Of a stretch of DNA of 17,939 nucleotides, positions 7,849 to 14,699 are shown one piece after another; within the stretch, counting starts at the first letter, position 1, and every line of letters begins with the position of its first letter. The stretch comes from Acidobacteriota bacterium (GTDB taxonomy: Bacteria; Acidobacteriota; Terriglobia; Acidiferrales; UBA7541): assembly GCA_003161195.1 (NCBI GenBank), contig PMOV01000164.1:1-17939 (forward strand), read 5' to 3'. The notes under the pieces were generated by a model. That model made no database searches. It worked only from the letters and a program-made list of their open reading frames with translations, and was not told the origin of the DNA. A program made the translations under genes and the position numbers.

Positions 7849-9924
7849 TCACTTCAAATACGTCGCCAGCCAATGCAAAAACGTTTTGTACCAGAACTGC
7901 GCATTCTGTGGCTTCAGAATCCAATGCCCTTCATCGGGAAACACCACCAGCTTCGACGGTACGCCCTGTCGTTGCAGCGCGCTGAAAAATTCCAGCGACT
8001 GCGTATACGGCACGCGAAAATCGTTCTCGCCCGTAATCACCAGCGTCGGCGTCTTGAATTTCCCGAGTTCTCCCGCATACGTTACCGGCGACCACTTCTT
8101 ATACTCTTCCGGATTTCCCCACGGCGTCCCCGGCGTATCGTGCTCGTTGAACCACAATTCTTCCGTCGCGTACATCGACGTTAAATCGTAAACGCCCGCG
8201 TGGCTGATAATGGCCTTAAAGCGCCCGGTATGCGTGTCGATCCAGTCCGCCATGTACCCGCCGTACGACCCGCCCGCCGCCGCCATGCGCGCGCCATCCG
8301 TAAACGGATATTTCTTTAGCGTATAATCCACGCCGGTCATCACATCGTTGTACGCTTTGCCGCCCCAATCGCCCGCAATCTCGTCGGTGAACTTCTGCCC
8401 GTATCCCGTCGAACCGCGCCGGTTGATCATCAGGCACACATAACCAGCGCCCGCAAATACCTCCGGGTTCCAGCGGTAGCCCCACGCGTTGGACCACATT
8501 GTCTCCGGCCCGCCGTGCAGCACCACCAGCAGCGGATACTTCTTCGTGGGGTCAAACGCGGGCGGCCGCACCAGCATGGCGCCAATCTTGACGCCGTCCG
8601 CAGCGGTAAATGAAAACGTCTCCGTTGCGCTCAGATCCAGCTGGGCGAGCGCCGCATCATTGTGGTGCGACAGTTGCCGCACATTCGTGCCGTCGGCGTT
8701 CGCGGCAAACACTTCGGCCGGCATGGTAAGATTCGTGCGCTCGAAGGCCAGCGTCTTGCCATCCGCGCTCAGCGAAATGCTCGCATTGAAAGTTCCGGCG
8801 ACCAGCTTCCTTGGCTCCGCGCCGGGCGTCGCGCTCATCACATACACCGGCTGCAGCGTCTCGTCTTCCGCCGTAAAGTAAATGCTTTTGCTATCCGCCG
8901 ACCACACCAGATTCGCCGCGCTACGGTCAAAATTATCCGTCAGGCTCTGGACCTTGCCGGATTGCCGTTCGTACCGCATTACGCGCCAGCGATCCGATTC
9001 GTACCCCGGCGTGATTTGCGCGTGATAGGCGATGTATTTGCCATCCGGCGAATACACCGGATTGCCGTCGAAGCCCGGATTACTGGTGATCTTCTTCGCT
9101 TCGCCGCCGGCCACCGGCACCAGAAAGAGGTCGCCGTTCGTGCTGGTGGCTTCCATCTTGTCGGTAACCGCGGTAAAGCAAAGCTCCGCGCTGTCCGGCG
9201 AAAAGTTTATGTCCTCGGGGCCGCCGCGCTCATCGGGAGGTGTGTTGTAGTCCGCGCCGGGAATCAAATCGCGCGGCGCGGCGCTGCCGTCCACCGGAAC
9301 GACGAACAGATGCGCGCGCTTGCCGTCCCACCAGTGCGTCCAGTGGCGATACAGCAACTGCTCATAAGAACGCGCCTTCACCTTGGATTTTTCTTTGTCT
9401 GCGTCTCGCGCGCTGTTGCACGCGTCGTCTTTGCAATCCGGGTATACCGCAGAAGTGAACGCAATGGTTTTTCCGTCCGGCGAAAATTTTACGACATCGG
9501 CGCCGCCGGAAAGGTGCGTCAGTTCGCGCGCTTCGCCGCCATCCATGGGCAGCAAGTACACCTGCGAATTTCCATCGCGCGAAGAGAGAAACGCCAGCGT
9601 CTTTCCATCCGGAGACCATGCTGGCGAGGAATCGTGTCCGCCGCTGGTCAGTTGCAGCGCGTCGCCGCCCGAGGTGCGCACCGCCCAGATGTTCGTCACG
9701 TTGCGGTTGGCGTCCATGTCCGGCGTGGAGAGCGCATAAGCAATCCATTGCCCGTCGGGAGAAATCACCGGCTCGCTGACGCGATGTATTTTGATCAAAT
9801 CATCAAAGGTGATTGCGCGCTTGGCGCTGGTTTGCGCCGCGGTACGCGTTGCACGCGCAGTTAGCGCGCAGCATGGCCAAACCACGGCACAGAGAATCAT
9901 CACTCGCGAGATCGTACGCGTCAT
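7849..9924 (-). CDS. Secreted S9 family (prolyl oligopeptidase-type) peptidase
   Basis: A 691-residue serine peptidase with an N-terminal signal peptide (about 1-30, MTRTISRVMILCAVVWPCC), a seven-bladed beta-propeller (about 40-420) showing repeated PD40-type segments such as SPDGKTLAFLSSRDG and SPDGKYIAYHA, and a C-terminal alpha/beta hydrolase domain. The catalytic triad is visible: Ser553 in GGSYGGYM, Asp635 in TGENDFRVP, His667 in PDEGHWI. The pattern fits the S9C acylaminoacyl-peptidase/dipeptidyl peptidase group, which cleaves short peptides admitted by the propeller. AGGAG lies 7 nt before the start. Export suggests periplasmic or extracellular peptide breakdown, in line with the divergent S58 aminopeptidase. 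Exact specificity cannot be read from sequence. Apparently intact. Confidence 0.95.
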   Translation of the reverse strand: MTRTISRVMILCAVVWPCCALTARATRTAAQTSAKRAITFDDLIKIHRVSEPVISPDGQWIAYALSTPDMDANRNVTNIWAVRTSGGDALQLTSGGHDSSPAWSPDGKTLAFLSSRDGNSQVYLLPMDGGEARELTHLSGGADVVKFSPDGKTIAFTSAVYPDCKDDACNSARDADKEKSKVKARSYEQLLYRHWTHWWDGKRAHLFVVPVDGSAAPRDLIPGADYNTPPDERGGPEDINFSPDSAELCFTAVTDKMEATSTNGDLFLVPVAGGEAKKITSNPGFDGNPVYSPDGKYIAYHAQITPGYESDRWRVMRYERQSGKVQSLTDNFDRSAANLVWSADSKSIYFTAEDETLQPVYVMSATPGAEPRKLVAGTFNASISLSADGKTLAFERTNLTMPAEVFAANADGTNVRQLSHHNDAALAQLDLSATETFSFTAADGVKIGAMLVRPPAFDPTKKYPLLVVLHGGPETMWSNAWGYRWNPEVFAGAGYVCLMINRRGSTGYGQKFTDEIAGDWGGKAYNDVMTGVDYTLKKYPFTDGARMAAAGGSYGGYMADWIDTHTGRFKAIISHAGVYDLTSMYATEELWFNEHDTPGTPWGNPEEYKKWSPVTYAGELGKFKTPTLVITGENDFRVPYTQSLEFFSALQRQGVPSKLVVFPDEGHWILKPQNAQFWYKTFLHWLATYLK

Positions 9925-9950
9925 CCAATCGCTCCTCAGCGCGCGGGCGA

Positions 9951-9977
9951 GTTACCCAAGTTGCGTTACCCAACGCA
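9951..9977. promoter_or_regulatory. Direct and inverted repeats in the S9/S58 divergent region
   Basis: GTTACCCAA occurs at 9951-9959 and 9965-9973, start-to-start distance 14 nt; the second copy overlaps a 6-bp palindrome TGCGTT-ACCC-AACGCA (9962-9977). It sits in the 196-bp gap between two divergent exported-peptidase genes, about 30-50 nt upstream of the S9 start, where an operator would be expected. No regulator is known for it. Confidence 0.35.
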
Positions 9978-10067
9978 TCTTTATGTGTACGGCAGATGTT
10001 GTCACGATTCGCGGGCTATTCCAAGAAGTGGTTACACGGTAGTCATCCAGTACGGCGCAGGCCGGTT

Positions 10068-10076
10068 TGCTACAAT
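10068..10076 (+). promoter_or_regulatory. Extended -10 promoter for the S58 peptidase gene
   Basis: TGCTACAAT fits an extended -10 element (TG-N-TATAAT with one mismatch). No good -35 is present at 16-18 nt, which is usual for extended -10 promoters. Transcription would start near 10083, leaving about 38 nt of leader with a GGAGA motif before ATG 10121. Confidence 0.5.
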
Positions 10077-10120
10077 GTCCGCGGTTTCCTCACCCACGAA
10101 ACCTTGGAGAAATTACTGAG

Positions 10121-11329
10121 ATGAATCGCTGGATTCTCGTCTCGCGCACCGCGTTGCTGCTGCTCTTCGGCCTTGCCGTCACCTCGGGTCACGTTTACGC
10201 GCAAGCGCGGAGCGCTGCGTCCACGAAACCGCGTGCACGCGACCTTGGAGTCCCTTTCGATGGCACGCCTGGCGCGCTCAACGCCATCACCGACGTTGCC
10301 GGCGTCACCGTCGGCGAGACCACGCTCATCTCCGGCAGCGGAAAACTCGTCGTCGGGCAAGGCCCCGTGCGCACCGGAGTGACCGCCGTGCTGCCGCGCG
10401 GCAAAGACTCCATGAACAATCCCGTTTTCGCCGGCTGGTTTTCGCAAAACGGCAACGGCGAAATGACCGGCACAACGTGGGTCGAGGAATCGGGCTTCCT
10501 CGAAGGGCCGGTGATGATCACCAACACGCACAGCGTTGGGGTGGTGCGCGATGCGGTGATTCAGTGGCGCGTGAGCCACGGTCAGCCAGATCCCACATCG
10601 TATTGGTGGTCGCTCCCGGTGGTGGCGGAAACTTGGGATGGCTGGCTCAACGATATCAACGGTTTTCACGTCAAGCCCGAACACGTCTTTCAGGCCATCG
10701 ATTCCGCGTCCGGCGGCGCGGTGCCGGAAGGCAACGTGGGCGGCGGGACGGGAATGGTGTGCAACGAATTCAAGGGCGGAACGGGAACGTCTTCGCGCAA
10801 GCTGGCGGCTAAGGACGGCGGCTATACCGTCGGCGTGCTGGTGCAGTGCAACTACGGCGCGCGGCCGAATCTGCGTGTCGCCGGTGTGCCGGTGGGCAAA
10901 GAGATTCCCCAGAATGCCGCTTATGCCGACACGTCGTTCGCCAGCATGGATCGCGGCTCGATCATCGTGGTGGTGGCTACCGACGCGCCGCTCGTGGGGC
11001 ACCAGTTGAAGCGGTTGGCGCGGCGTGTGACTCTCGGCCTCGGTCGTGACGGCAGCATTTCCGGCAACGGATCCGGCGATATCTTTATCGCCTTCTCGAC
11101 GGCAAACTCCGGCGCCGCAGCCGCTGACCATGTGGTGGATCTGAAGATGCTTCCCAACGACAAGATGGATGGGCTCTTCGCCGCCACGGTACAGGCCACC
11201 GAAGAGGCCATCATCAACGCCATGGTGGCTGCGGAAACCATGACTGGCATCGACGACCACAAAGTGATCGCCTTGCCGCACGAACGCTTGCGCGAAGTAT
11301 TGAAGAAATACAATCGGCTGAATCCGTGA
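10121..11329 (+). CDS. Secreted P1/S58 family aminopeptidase (DmpA-type)
   Basis: A 402-residue protein of the DmpA/beta-peptidyl aminopeptidase family, whose members cut themselves into two chains and use the new N-terminal Ser/Thr as nucleophile to remove residues from short peptides, in some cases D- or beta-amino acids. A signal peptide ends near VYA-QA (residues 27-29). Family motifs follow: GTPGALNAITDVAGVTVG (48-65), NTHSVGVVRDAV (135-146), NVGGGTGMVCNEFKGG (205-220) and the processing region GTGTSSR (220-226). I chose ATG 10121 over an in-frame start at 10067 because the signal peptide begins here; GGAGA lies about 11 nt upstream. Base skew changes inside this gene near codon 120. The divergent S9 peptidase suggests a shared peptide-scavenging role. 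Apparently intact. Confidence 0.92.
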   Translation: MNRWILVSRTALLLLFGLAVTSGHVYAQARSAASTKPRARDLGVPFDGTPGALNAITDVAGVTVGETTLISGSGKLVVGQGPVRTGVTAVLPRGKDSMNNPVFAGWFSQNGNGEMTGTTWVEESGFLEGPVMITNTHSVGVVRDAVIQWRVSHGQPDPTSYWWSLPVVAETWDGWLNDINGFHVKPEHVFQAIDSASGGAVPEGNVGGGTGMVCNEFKGGTGTSSRKLAAKDGGYTVGVLVQCNYGARPNLRVAGVPVGKEIPQNAAYADTSFASMDRGSIIVVVATDAPLVGHQLKRLARRVTLGLGRDGSISGNGSGDIFIAFSTANSGAAAADHVVDLKMLPNDKMDGLFAATVQATEEAIINAMVAAETMTGIDDHKVIALPHERLREVLKKYNRLNP

Positions 11330-11340
11330 AGCCATTCGCG

Positions 11341-11367
11341 GCTGCGGTGAATCTAACCGCTTGCAGC
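11341..11367 (+). other. Stem-loop after the S58 gene
   Basis: GCGGT (11344-11348) and ACCGC (11356-11360) pair around GAATCTA, and GCTGC/GCAGC offers an overlapping outer pairing (11341-11345 with 11363-11367). No T-run follows, so this is at most a Rho-dependent or processing end. It begins 12 nt after the stop codon. Confidence 0.35.
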
Positions 11368-11427
11368 TTGTCCGGGCGAATGCGGCGGGTGCACGCGTAG
11401 CCAAAAAAGCGCCATAAACATATCGTC

Positions 11428-11459
11428 ATGAAAATGCCGCCATGAAGACGTGCCCATGA
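11428..11459 (+). other. Two overlapping five-codon leader frames before the amidohydrolase
   Basis: ATG 11428 opens ATG AAA ATG CCG CCA TGA; its TGA overlaps the next ATG (11442), which opens ATG AAG ACG TGC CCA TGA; that TGA overlaps the amidohydrolase ATG at 11456. CATGAA recurs every 14 bp (11427, 11441, 11455). Neither short frame has a clear Shine-Dalgarno, so translation is uncertain. Confidence 0.3.
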
Positions 11460-12958
11460 ACAGGTCCCTGCTGAAAAATTTTCGTCGCAACAAGGATTTG
11501 CGCGCGTGTGCGTTATGGCTCCTCGTGGGCGTGAGTGTTCTGGTGTGTGTGGCGCTGGGTGCCTGCAGGCGGGGCCAGCCGGCGCTGGCCATTACCCACG
11601 TTACGCTGATCGATATGACCGGCGCGCCGCCGCAGCGCGACATGACCGTGTTGATTGTGCGGGACAAGATTGCCGCGGTTACGCCTTCGGAGTCCGATGA
11701 CGTTCCGTGGAGCGCCACGGTCATCGATGGCCACGATAAATACCTGATTCCTGGGCTGGCCGACATGCACGTGCACTTGACGGCGGCGGGCGAGCCATCC
11801 GGCAGCCGGGAGTTCATGATCCCGCTGCTGCTGGCGAACGGCATCACCACCGTGCGCGATATGGGCGGTTATCTCGATGCGCTGTTGCCGCTGCGGCGGG
11901 AGATTGAGTCGGGCAAGCGTGTTGGCCCGCGCATCGTGCTGGCGGGGCCATACCTCGATGGCAATCCGCCGGCGTTTCAGCCTTCGCTGGTGGTCACCAA
12001 CAAGGTGCAGGCCAGCGACGACGTGAAGGACCTGATTCGCCGCGGCGTGGACTTCATCAAGGTGCAATCGAACCTCAGCCGCGATGCGTACTTCGCCATC
12101 GCGGAGACCAGCAAGGCGGAACATGCCTCCTTTGTGGGGCATGTGCCGGATCGCGTTACCGCGGCGGAGGCTTCCGAAGCGGGGCAACGGAGCATCGAGC
12201 ATCTGACGGGCGTGCTACGCGGGTGCTCGAGCGATGAACCGAAGCTGATGCGCGAGCAGTTTCTCGCGGCTACGGGACGCGAGAAGCATGTTTCCTCCGC
12301 GACGCGGCAGGACGATTGGGACGGTGAGCTGCTGCAGACGTTTTCCGAGGAACGCGCGCACGCGTTGCTGGAGGAGTTTCTAGCCAACGGCACATGGCAG
12401 ACGCCCACGCTGGTGCTGCTGCGCAACGATGCGTATCCTGGCGAGCACCAGCCGGACGCGAATGATGCGCGGCTCAAGTACGTGCCGCAGGCGGTGCGTC
12501 AACGGTGGACGCAGAATCTGGCGCAGCTGGATGCGCACGCCACGGCACGCGACTATGCGGAGCGTGCGGGTCTGATGGACAAGTCCGAGTACGTGGTGCG
12601 GGAGATGCAACGGGTTGGGGTGAACGTGCTGGCGGGTACCGATTCGCCTGCGCCCTTTGTGTATCCGGGATTTGCGTTGCACGATGAGTTGGCATTGCTG
12701 GTGGAGAGCGGGTTTACGCCGATGGCGGCGTTGCAGGCGGCCACCAGTCGCGCGGCGGAATTCATGGGGAGGAGCGCGACCCAGGGAACGATTGAGAAGG
12801 GGAAGTTCGCGGATTTGGTGTTGCTCGATGAGAATCCGTTGGCGGATATCCGGAATGCGGGGCGGATTCGGGCGGTGGTGGTTCGGGGCAAGGCTCTGGA
12901 TCGGGCGGCGCTGGATGGGATGCTGGCGGCGGTCGAGAGATTTGCGGCGGCGCATTAG
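11456..12958 (+). CDS. Amidohydrolase-family lipoprotein
   Basis: Exported metal-dependent hydrolase of 500 residues. A basic N-terminus and hydrophobic stretch end in a lipobox, LGAC, with Cys37 likely lipidated. The composite beta domain (about 44-96, ALAITHVTLIDMTG) precedes the TIM-barrel metal motif GLADMHVHL (His105, His107). Further candidate ligands are Lys202 (DFIKVQS), His229 (FVGHV), His249 (RSIEHLTG) and Asp396 (LAGTDSP), the pattern of the imidazolonepropionase/prolidase-like amidohydrolases, where the Lys is often carboxylated. The end (PLADIRNAGRIRAVVVRGK) is typical. Substrate unknown; members cleave Xaa-Pro dipeptides or cyclic amides. ATG 11456 was preferred over the in-frame GTG 11450; both have weak ribosome binding sites. 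Codons favour G endings, unlike genes left of 10 kb. Confidence 0.92.
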   Translation: MNRSLLKNFRRNKDLRACALWLLVGVSVLVCVALGACRRGQPALAITHVTLIDMTGAPPQRDMTVLIVRDKIAAVTPSESDDVPWSATVIDGHDKYLIPGLADMHVHLTAAGEPSGSREFMIPLLLANGITTVRDMGGYLDALLPLRREIESGKRVGPRIVLAGPYLDGNPPAFQPSLVVTNKVQASDDVKDLIRRGVDFIKVQSNLSRDAYFAIAETSKAEHASFVGHVPDRVTAAEASEAGQRSIEHLTGVLRGCSSDEPKLMREQFLAATGREKHVSSATRQDDWDGELLQTFSEERAHALLEEFLANGTWQTPTLVLLRNDAYPGEHQPDANDARLKYVPQAVRQRWTQNLAQLDAHATARDYAERAGLMDKSEYVVREMQRVGVNVLAGTDSPAPFVYPGFALHDELALLVESGFTPMAALQAATSRAAEFMGRSATQGTIEKGKFADLVLLDENPLADIRNAGRIRAVVVRGKALDRAALDGMLAAVERFAAAH

Positions 12959-13259
12959 TGGTGGGCATAGATTTGTTGCGATTGGTGAGTCCCGTACGAA
13001 TTGTTCGGCTGCCATGCCAAGTAACGGCGCTGCCGTACTACGGCTTACAAAGGCAGTAGTCGTGTTACGAGTACAGGTTTTCCGGTGCGAGTTATTGTGC
13101 GGAAACCAAACCCGCCCATGCGGAGATTGGCGTTCCCAGGGAAAAGCAATCGCCTGAGAAGTACCAAAACTTCCTTGGAGATGTACGGGCAAGGCGGTAT
13201 GGGCTGGGTGGGGGCGGCGACATATTCTTGTGGGCGATTTCTACTCCAGGAGGATTGCC
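12959..13259. other. Gene-free leader region with stem-loops
   Basis: No credible gene. It holds the perfect hairpin GCCGT-ACT-ACGGC (13032-13044), an overlapping alternative pairing CTGCC/GGCAG, and an inverted repeat GGTTTTCCG (13076-13084)/CGGAAACC (13100-13107) with one bulged T. These could fold in the leader of the following gene, but I match them to no known riboswitch. No convincing promoter was found. Confidence 0.4.
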
Positions 13260-13784
13260 ATGAAGATTGGAAAGGTACTGGGGGCCACGAGTTTGTTTCT
13301 GTTGATGGGGGTGGCGGGACCGGCGGCTTGGGCGCAAGACGACAAACCGGCGGATCGGCCAGCGGAAAAGCCTGCCGAAAAAACTGCGGAGAAACCAGCC
13401 GAAAAGCCGGCGGAGCACCCACGCGATACGCCGGACAAGCCGGCCGAGAAGCCGCGAGATGATGCCCATCCGGCGGCGCCCGCGAAGCAAGATGAACATG
13501 CCAAGGTGGACGCGAGCCATGCGCAGGGCGGCGCGCACCGGATTCCGGACGACAAATTTAAGGCGCACTTTGGGCAACAGCACCACTTCCACGTGGGGCA
13601 TCCGCAGATGGTGGGCGGCCACTACCAGTTTGCCTATGGCGGATATAACTTCTATTTCACACAGCCCTGGCCGGTAGGATGGGGCTATGACGACGACGTG
13701 TATATCGTGGACATAGGCGGCGTGTATTACCTGATGGATGCGGTGCATCCGGGCGTGCAGTTGTCGCTGGACGTGGTGCTCTAA
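13260..13784 (+). CDS. Exported protein with PAEK repeats and Tyr/Gly-rich C-terminus
   Basis: Predicted 174-residue exported protein, function unknown. ATG 13260 follows a perfect AGGAGG (13248-13253) at 6 nt, suggesting strong translation, and begins a signal peptide likely cut after Ala25 (AWA-QDD). Residues about 29-80 are low-complexity, with four-residue units PAEK, TAEK, PAEK, PAEH and related PADR/PAEKPRDD, probably an extended, highly charged linker that could span the cell wall or bind surfaces. The C-terminal 70 residues are rich in His, Tyr and Gly (HHFHVGHPQMVGGHYQFAYG, then PWPVGWGYDDDVYIVD) and end GVQLSLDVVL, resembling a small beta-rich domain. Similar compact exported proteins occur in Acidobacteriota; this is from memory. 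A terminator follows at 13809. Single-gene unit. Confidence 0.8.
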   Translation: MKIGKVLGATSLFLLMGVAGPAAWAQDDKPADRPAEKPAEKTAEKPAEKPAEHPRDTPDKPAEKPRDDAHPAAPAKQDEHAKVDASHAQGGAHRIPDDKFKAHFGQQHHFHVGHPQMVGGHYQFAYGGYNFYFTQPWPVGWGYDDDVYIVDIGGVYYLMDAVHPGVQLSLDVVL

Positions 13785-13808
13785 GAGGACGCGTTAGGAA
13801 CGCAATCT

Positions 13809-13851
13809 GGGCGGGCCGTTGCCGATCTTGGTCGGGGCTGCTCGCCCTTTT
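13809..13851 (+). terminator. Probable intrinsic terminator after the PAEK-repeat gene
   Basis: GGGCGGGC (13809-13816) pairs with GCTCGCCC (13840-13847) with one G-U pair; an inner CCGA/TCGG hairpin (13822-13825, 13832-13835) fills the loop; TTTT follows at 13848-13851. It begins 24 nt after the stop codon. Confidence 0.55.
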
Positions 13852-13871
13852 CATTTGTCCCTTTCATTTGT
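13845..13871 (+). repeat. Tandem 13-14 bp repeat with T-runs
   Basis: CCCTTTTCATTTGT (13845-13858) is followed directly by CCCTTTCATTTGT (13859-13871), then C and six T. The second copy may extend the T-rich tail of the terminator. Confidence 0.55.
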
Positions 13872-14093
13872 CTTTTTTATCTGACGGTCCCCCGCGGTGG
13901 CGAGCTTTGCCGAAACTTTCCCACATGCAGGAACACCACTGACGAAGTGCAGGGTTCTCTCTATGGGCGGCGGGAGTGCCAAGTGAGAGTATTCACGACG
14001 TGAAATGGAGGCATCGCCGCTTCGCGTGGGGCGCTGCGTCTCGCAAGCACTTGGGATGGTGGAGAGTTAGAGCTAGCGAAAAGGAGAAATGCG

Positions 14094-14357
14094 ATGCCAA
14101 TTTTGACGTGGGTATTTTTGGGGCTGATTGCCGGCTTTATCGGCAGCAAGATCGTGAACCGGACGGGCGAGGGATTGTTGCTGGATATCGTGCTCGGGGT
14201 GGTTGGCGCGGTGATCGGCGGTTGGTTGTTTAACACGTTTGGGCATTCGGGCGTGAGCGGGTTGAACCTGTATAGCATTATGGTGGCGGTGGTTGGAGCG
14301 ATTGTGGTGCTGGTGGTTTATCATGCGCTGGTGGGCGGGAGACGGCGGCTGGCGTAG
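14094..14357 (+). CDS. GlsB/YeaQ/YmgE family small membrane protein
   Basis: An 87-residue protein with three hydrophobic helices of the GlsB/YeaQ/YmgE (transglycosylase-associated) family: TWVFLGLIAGFIGSKIVNRTGEG (5-27), then LLLDIVLGVVGAVIGGWLFNTFG (28-50) and IMVAVVGAIVVLVVYHALVG (62-81), ending in a basic tail GRRRLA. The family is small, inner-membrane and stress-associated in several bacteria; the exact function is unknown and the transglycosylase label is historical. AGGAG lies 7 nt before ATG, a strong ribosome binding site. Length and motif order are typical. It is a single-gene unit closed by a strong terminator at 14385. Confidence 0.92.
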   Translation: MPILTWVFLGLIAGFIGSKIVNRTGEGLLLDIVLGVVGAVIGGWLFNTFGHSGVSGLNLYSIMVAVVGAIVVLVVYHALVGGRRRLA

Positions 14358-14384
14358 GTTGCGTCAGGCATTAGGATTTGCGAG

Positions 14385-14418
14385 GGCCGCTCGGAGTCGG
14401 GCGGCCTTTTTTATTTTT
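14385..14418 (+). terminator. Intrinsic terminator of the GlsB-family gene
   Basis: GGCCGCTC (14385-14392) pairs with GGGCGGCC (14399-14406), eight pairs with one G-U, around the loop GGAGTC. TTTTTTATTTTT follows directly. A textbook Rho-independent terminator 27 nt after the stop codon. Confidence 0.85.
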
Positions 14419-14699
14419 GGTTGACGCGAAAACAGGAATAATCAGTACGGTTGCAGGAAACGGATTGCCTCATCGCATCGATGTTCAGGAGTAGCGACTT
14501 CGACCTGCCTTGGCGACGTGCCACTACCTGTGGAGTGAATCCCGAAATACAGACTGAAAGTTCTTCCAAGAGCGGATCTTCTGCCGAGGAATTTCTGTTG
14601 CTTGTGATTGGTGGGATTTCGCACGATAATCGCGTGTCTTTGCTTTCGGTGCGGTACGAGAAACTAGGAAACACCGGGAAAGCAACGCGGGGAGAACTT
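14419..14699. other. Region upstream of the GcvT-like gene, probably non-coding
   Basis: In-frame codons run upstream of the GcvT-like gene to ATG 14451, but the encoded 83 residues (Ser-rich, no family resemblance) look spurious, and a good promoter (14602-14630) lies inside them. A GTAG...CTAC pair brackets 14493-14529 loosely, with little stem between. The minus strand also stays open (14411-14674) without recognisable content. Confidence 0.45.
14602..14630 (+). promoter_or_regulatory. Sigma-70-type promoter for the GcvT-like gene
   Basis: TTGTGA (14602-14607) and GATAAT (14625-14630) are separated by exactly 17 nt, matching the consensus at four and five positions. The predicted start near 14637 gives a leader of about 63 nt before GTG 14700, and makes the longer reading frame from 14451 unlikely. 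Confidence 0.5.

Larger units (their letters stand above)
13785..14093. other. Gene-free region with terminator and short repeats
   Basis: Besides the terminator at 13809 and the tandem repeat at 13845, it holds a nested inverted repeat (GAAC 13931-13934 with GTTC 13954-13957; CACT 13937-13940 with AGTG 13946-13949) and two copies of TGCAGG 22 nt apart (13926, 13948). These lie upstream of the GlsB-family gene and could be regulatory. No clear promoter hexamers and no gene were found. Confidence 0.4.

Noticed and set aside
8662..9864. Open 400-codon plus-strand frame opposite the S9 peptidase
   Set aside because: Arg/His/Ala-rich product typical of the antisense frame of a GC-rich gene; the minus-strand gene has a complete catalytic triad.
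10070..11404. Open 444-codon frame on the minus strand opposite the S58 peptidase
   Set aside because: Mirror of a gene with clear family motifs and signal peptide; the product is His/Arg/Gly-rich with no recognisable domain.
9925..11455. Replication origin at the skew switch
   Set aside because: No DnaA-box cluster, no AT-rich unwinding stretch and no dnaA, dnaN, gidA or parAB nearby; the skew change alone is not enough.
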